From: Schaedlerella arabinosiphila
Lineage (GTDB): Bacteria > Bacillota > Clostridia > Lachnospirales > Lachnospiraceae
Length of the DNA: 64,000 nucleotides
Direction: 5' to 3'
Assembly: GCF_003885045.1 (NCBI RefSeq)
Contig: NZ_RHJS01000002.1
Span: 2,542,001-2,606,000, forward strand
In this document: one piece after another, positions 61,893-64,000 of the stretch
How positions within the stretch are numbered: the stretch's first letter is position 1
Layout: every line of letters starts with the position of its first letter
Made by a program: the position numbers and the translations under genes
The notes under the pieces: generated by a model
Seen by the model: the letters and a program-made list of their open reading frames with translations, nothing else
The model's database searches: none
Told to the model about the DNA's origin: nothing

Positions 61893-63476
61893 ATGGGAAG
61901 ATTTTTGAATCCGGATAACAGTGCATTCCAGGTCGCACTAAATTCGGAGATCTATGTTGATAAAACCGGTTTACTCGAATACACGAACAAAGTAATGGAT
62001 ACGAATCAGGCATGGATATGCAACAGCAGACCGCGTCGTTTTGGAAAATCAATCACTGCAAATATGTTAACAGCATATTACAGCAAAGGCTGTGACTCTG
62101 AGCAGATGTTCGCTGCAAAGGCTATTGGAAACAGCAAGTTTTTTCGGCAGCATCTCAACAAATATGATGTGATCCATTTTGATGTACAGTGGTGCTTATC
62201 TCCTGCAAAATCTGCCAATGCAGTAGTATCCTACATCGAAAAAAGCGTCATTCAGGAGTTGGAGTCCGCATTCCCTGATATTGACCTTCAAGCTGTGAAA
62301 TCTTTAGCGGAGGCTTTATCCTGCATCAACAATATAGCCGGCAGGAAATTTATTATTATCATAGATGAATGGGATGTGCTGATCCGTGACGAAGCTGCCA
62401 ATACTGCAGTTCAGGAAGAATATATCAATTTTTTAAGCGGGCTGTTTAAAGGAACAGAACCCACAAAATTTCTTCATCTTGCATATCTTACCGGAATTTT
62501 ACCAATCAAGAAATTGAGGACTCAGTCTGCATTGAATAATTTTGATGAGTTCACCATGCTGAATGCCAGCATACTTGCCCCCTATGTAGGTTTCACAGAA
62601 ATTGAAGTAAAAGAATTGTGTGAAAAATATAAAAAAGATTTTGAAGAAACAGCACACTGGTACGATGGATATTTACTTTCCGATTGCCATGTATATAATC
62701 CAAAAGCGGTTGTAAGCGCATTGATACGAGGCGATTTTCAAAGCTATTGGTCACAGACAGGTACTTACGAATCGATCCTTCCGTTGATAAACATGGATTT
62801 TGATGGTTTAAAAACGTCAGTCCTGCAAATGATTGCCGGAGAATCCGTAAAGGTGAAAACAACATCATATCAGAATGATATGGTCACCTTTAAGAATAAA
62901 GATGACGTGCTTACTTTACTAATACATCTGGGATATTTCGCTTATGATGAAAAAAATAAAACTGCGTTTGTTCCGAATGAAGAAATCCGAAGCGAGCTTA
63001 TAGATGCGGCAGAAGATACTCAATGGAATGAATTTGTGGAGCTGCGGTATAAGTCAGACGAGCTGGTTCGGGCTACTTTGGATATGGATTGCGCTGCTGT
63101 TGCGGAGATCGTAGAAGAAATACATTCCGGATATGCGTCTGCAATTGCTTATAATAATGAGAACTCACTGAGCAGTGTACTGAGTATTGCATATCTCGGT
63201 GCAATGCAGTATTATTTCAAGCCGGTTCGCGAATATCCTACGGGGCGAGGTTTTGCCGACCTGGTATTCCTTCCCAAAAAAGAATATACGAATATCCCGG
63301 CATTGATCATCGAACTCAAATGGAATGAATCTGCGAAAACAGCGCTCCAGCAAATTAAGGACAAAAACTATGTTGCTTCTATTAAAAACTATACAGGGGA
63401 AATTTTATTTGTTGGAATAAATTACAATAAGAAAAATAAAGTACATGAATGTTTAATTGAGAAGTTTATTAAATAA
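61893..63476 (+). CDS. AAA-ATPase / PD-(D/E)XK nuclease-like protein
   Basis: A 527-residue protein of the AAA-ATPase-like/PDDEXK_9 family. The P-loop (RPRRFGKSIT) is near residue 50, Walker B (IIIIDEWDVL) near 155, and the C-terminus has GFADLVFLP and IIELKW, the D...E-x-K nuclease core. Common in gut anaerobes, of unknown role. It lies divergent from paralogue 2. Confidence 0.85.
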   Translation: MGRFLNPDNSAFQVALNSEIYVDKTGLLEYTNKVMDTNQAWICNSRPRRFGKSITANMLTAYYSKGCDSEQMFAAKAIGNSKFFRQHLNKYDVIHFDVQWCLSPAKSANAVVSYIEKSVIQELESAFPDIDLQAVKSLAEALSCINNIAGRKFIIIIDEWDVLIRDEAANTAVQEEYINFLSGLFKGTEPTKFLHLAYLTGILPIKKLRTQSALNNFDEFTMLNASILAPYVGFTEIEVKELCEKYKKDFEETAHWYDGYLLSDCHVYNPKAVVSALIRGDFQSYWSQTGTYESILPLINMDFDGLKTSVLQMIAGESVKVKTTSYQNDMVTFKNKDDVLTLLIHLGYFAYDEKNKTAFVPNEEIRSELIDAAEDTQWNEFVELRYKSDELVRATLDMDCAAVAEIVEEIHSGYASAIAYNNENSLSSVLSIAYLGAMQYYFKPVREYPTGRGFADLVFLPKKEYTNIPALIIELKWNESAKTALQQIKDKNYVASIKNYTGEILFVGINYNKKNKVHECLIEKFIK

Positions 63477-63711
63477 GATAATTTGATGTTCTTTCGGTTA
63501 TCAACCTGCTGGAAAATACTGGCTTCACTTTTGCTTTTTTAAGCATCTTCAATTAAACGATGCATTTTTAATCAAAAAATATACTTTCTACAATATGTTG
63601 CATAATATACCATACATGGAAATAAATGTTATAATTTTATAAAAATATTACATTTTTTGACAGATATATCAAAATTTCCAGGAGTGTTGTCCTTATATAC
63701 GGAGGTACATT

Positions 63712-64000
63712 ATGGCGAACATACAGCTTACGTACAATTTGAAAAGATATCGAGAAGCCTACAATTTTACCCAGCAGAAATTAGCAGACAAAATCAGCAT
63801 CTCCCGCCAGGCATATTCTAATTATGAGGTTGGAAAAAGGGCTCCGGATCTGGATTTACTGACAAAGCTGTGTGACGTATATTCTATCACGCTGGATCAA
63901 TTGGTACGTCAGCCATTCTCTCATGATGAGTATAAGGAAAATCGGATTCCCTATCATATTTGCTACAGGCACAACATGGAGGATATTCTTTACCTGACAG
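63712..64000 (+). CDS. XRE-family regulator (partial)
   Basis: ATG 63712 follows GGAGG; the N-terminus LKRYREAYNFTQQKLADKI... is a lambda-type helix-turn-helix (ISISRQAYSNYEVGKRAPD). It runs off the right edge. Confidence 0.85.
   Translation, partial: MANIQLTYNLKRYREAYNFTQQKLADKISISRQAYSNYEVGKRAPDLDLLTKLCDVYSITLDQLVRQPFSHDEYKENRIPYHICYRHNMEDILYLT

Noticed and set aside
1..64000. CRISPR array
   Set aside because: No regularly spaced direct repeats with unique spacers were seen; the 44-bp array at rpoZ has no unique spacers.

Overview
The window looks like a chromosome of a gut-type Lachnospiraceae (Clostridium cluster XIVa) bacterium. The signs are low-GC Gram-positive style AGGAGG ribosome binding sites, a GerMN lipoprotein, a GGGtGRT/NifU-like pair, an SPKTG-ending secreted protein pair and an integrative conjugative element (ICE) with a Firmicutes-type secretion machine. 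No rRNA operon or CRISPR array was seen. There is one tRNA, tRNA-Pro(GGG).

Region 1 (1 to about 26,565) is one arm of an ICE, read almost entirely on the minus strand. From right to left it carries a small AT-rich gene, an NAD-dependent DNA ligase behind a structured leader, a plus-strand RES-domain toxin-like gene, a ParM/ParR partition pair, a signal peptidase, a split sigma-factor pair, a cluster of small accessory genes (several Cys-rich), an Rpn-type nuclease, and a type IV secretion block (VirB2-like, VirB6-like, a lytic transglycosylase/C39 protease, a membrane-anchored surface protein, PrgI, VirB4). Relaxase, coupling protein and integrase are not in view and presumably lie to the left.

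Region 2 (26,536-31,198) is the interrupted competence locus: comEA, a two-component system, a GerMN lipoprotein and the first 215 or so codons of comEC. The ICE cuts comEC inside its conserved HILA-SGLH stretch.

Region 3 (31,341-42,786) is core metabolism and regulation: a DMT-type permease, an arginine operon (argC, GNAT, argJ, argB, argD) under ARG boxes, a DtxR-type regulator, a large hybrid sensor kinase, a TetR regulator and two unknown genes. Region 4 (42,877-43,269) holds a compact type I toxin-antitoxin locus. Region 5 (43,651-50,839) is a beta-galactosidase with a sugar ABC transporter and an AraC regulator. Region 6 (50,859-57,722) has transposase/integrase remnants, the GGGtGRT/NifU-like pair, and a housekeeping run (cinA C-terminal domain, pgsA, rimO, rpoZ, gmk, yicC).

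Region 7 (57,914-64,000) starts with tRNA-Pro and a tyrosine recombinase, followed by two convergent secreted paralogues forming a long inverted duplication, an AAA-ATPase/PD-(D/E)XK protein and the start of an XRE regulator. It reads like the beginning of a second genomic island.

The most notable unexplained signals are two copies of a promoter-driven, multi-stem leader RNA ending in a terminator within the ICE, the type I toxin-antitoxin locus, the inverted duplication of secreted proteins, and the comEC insertion site.
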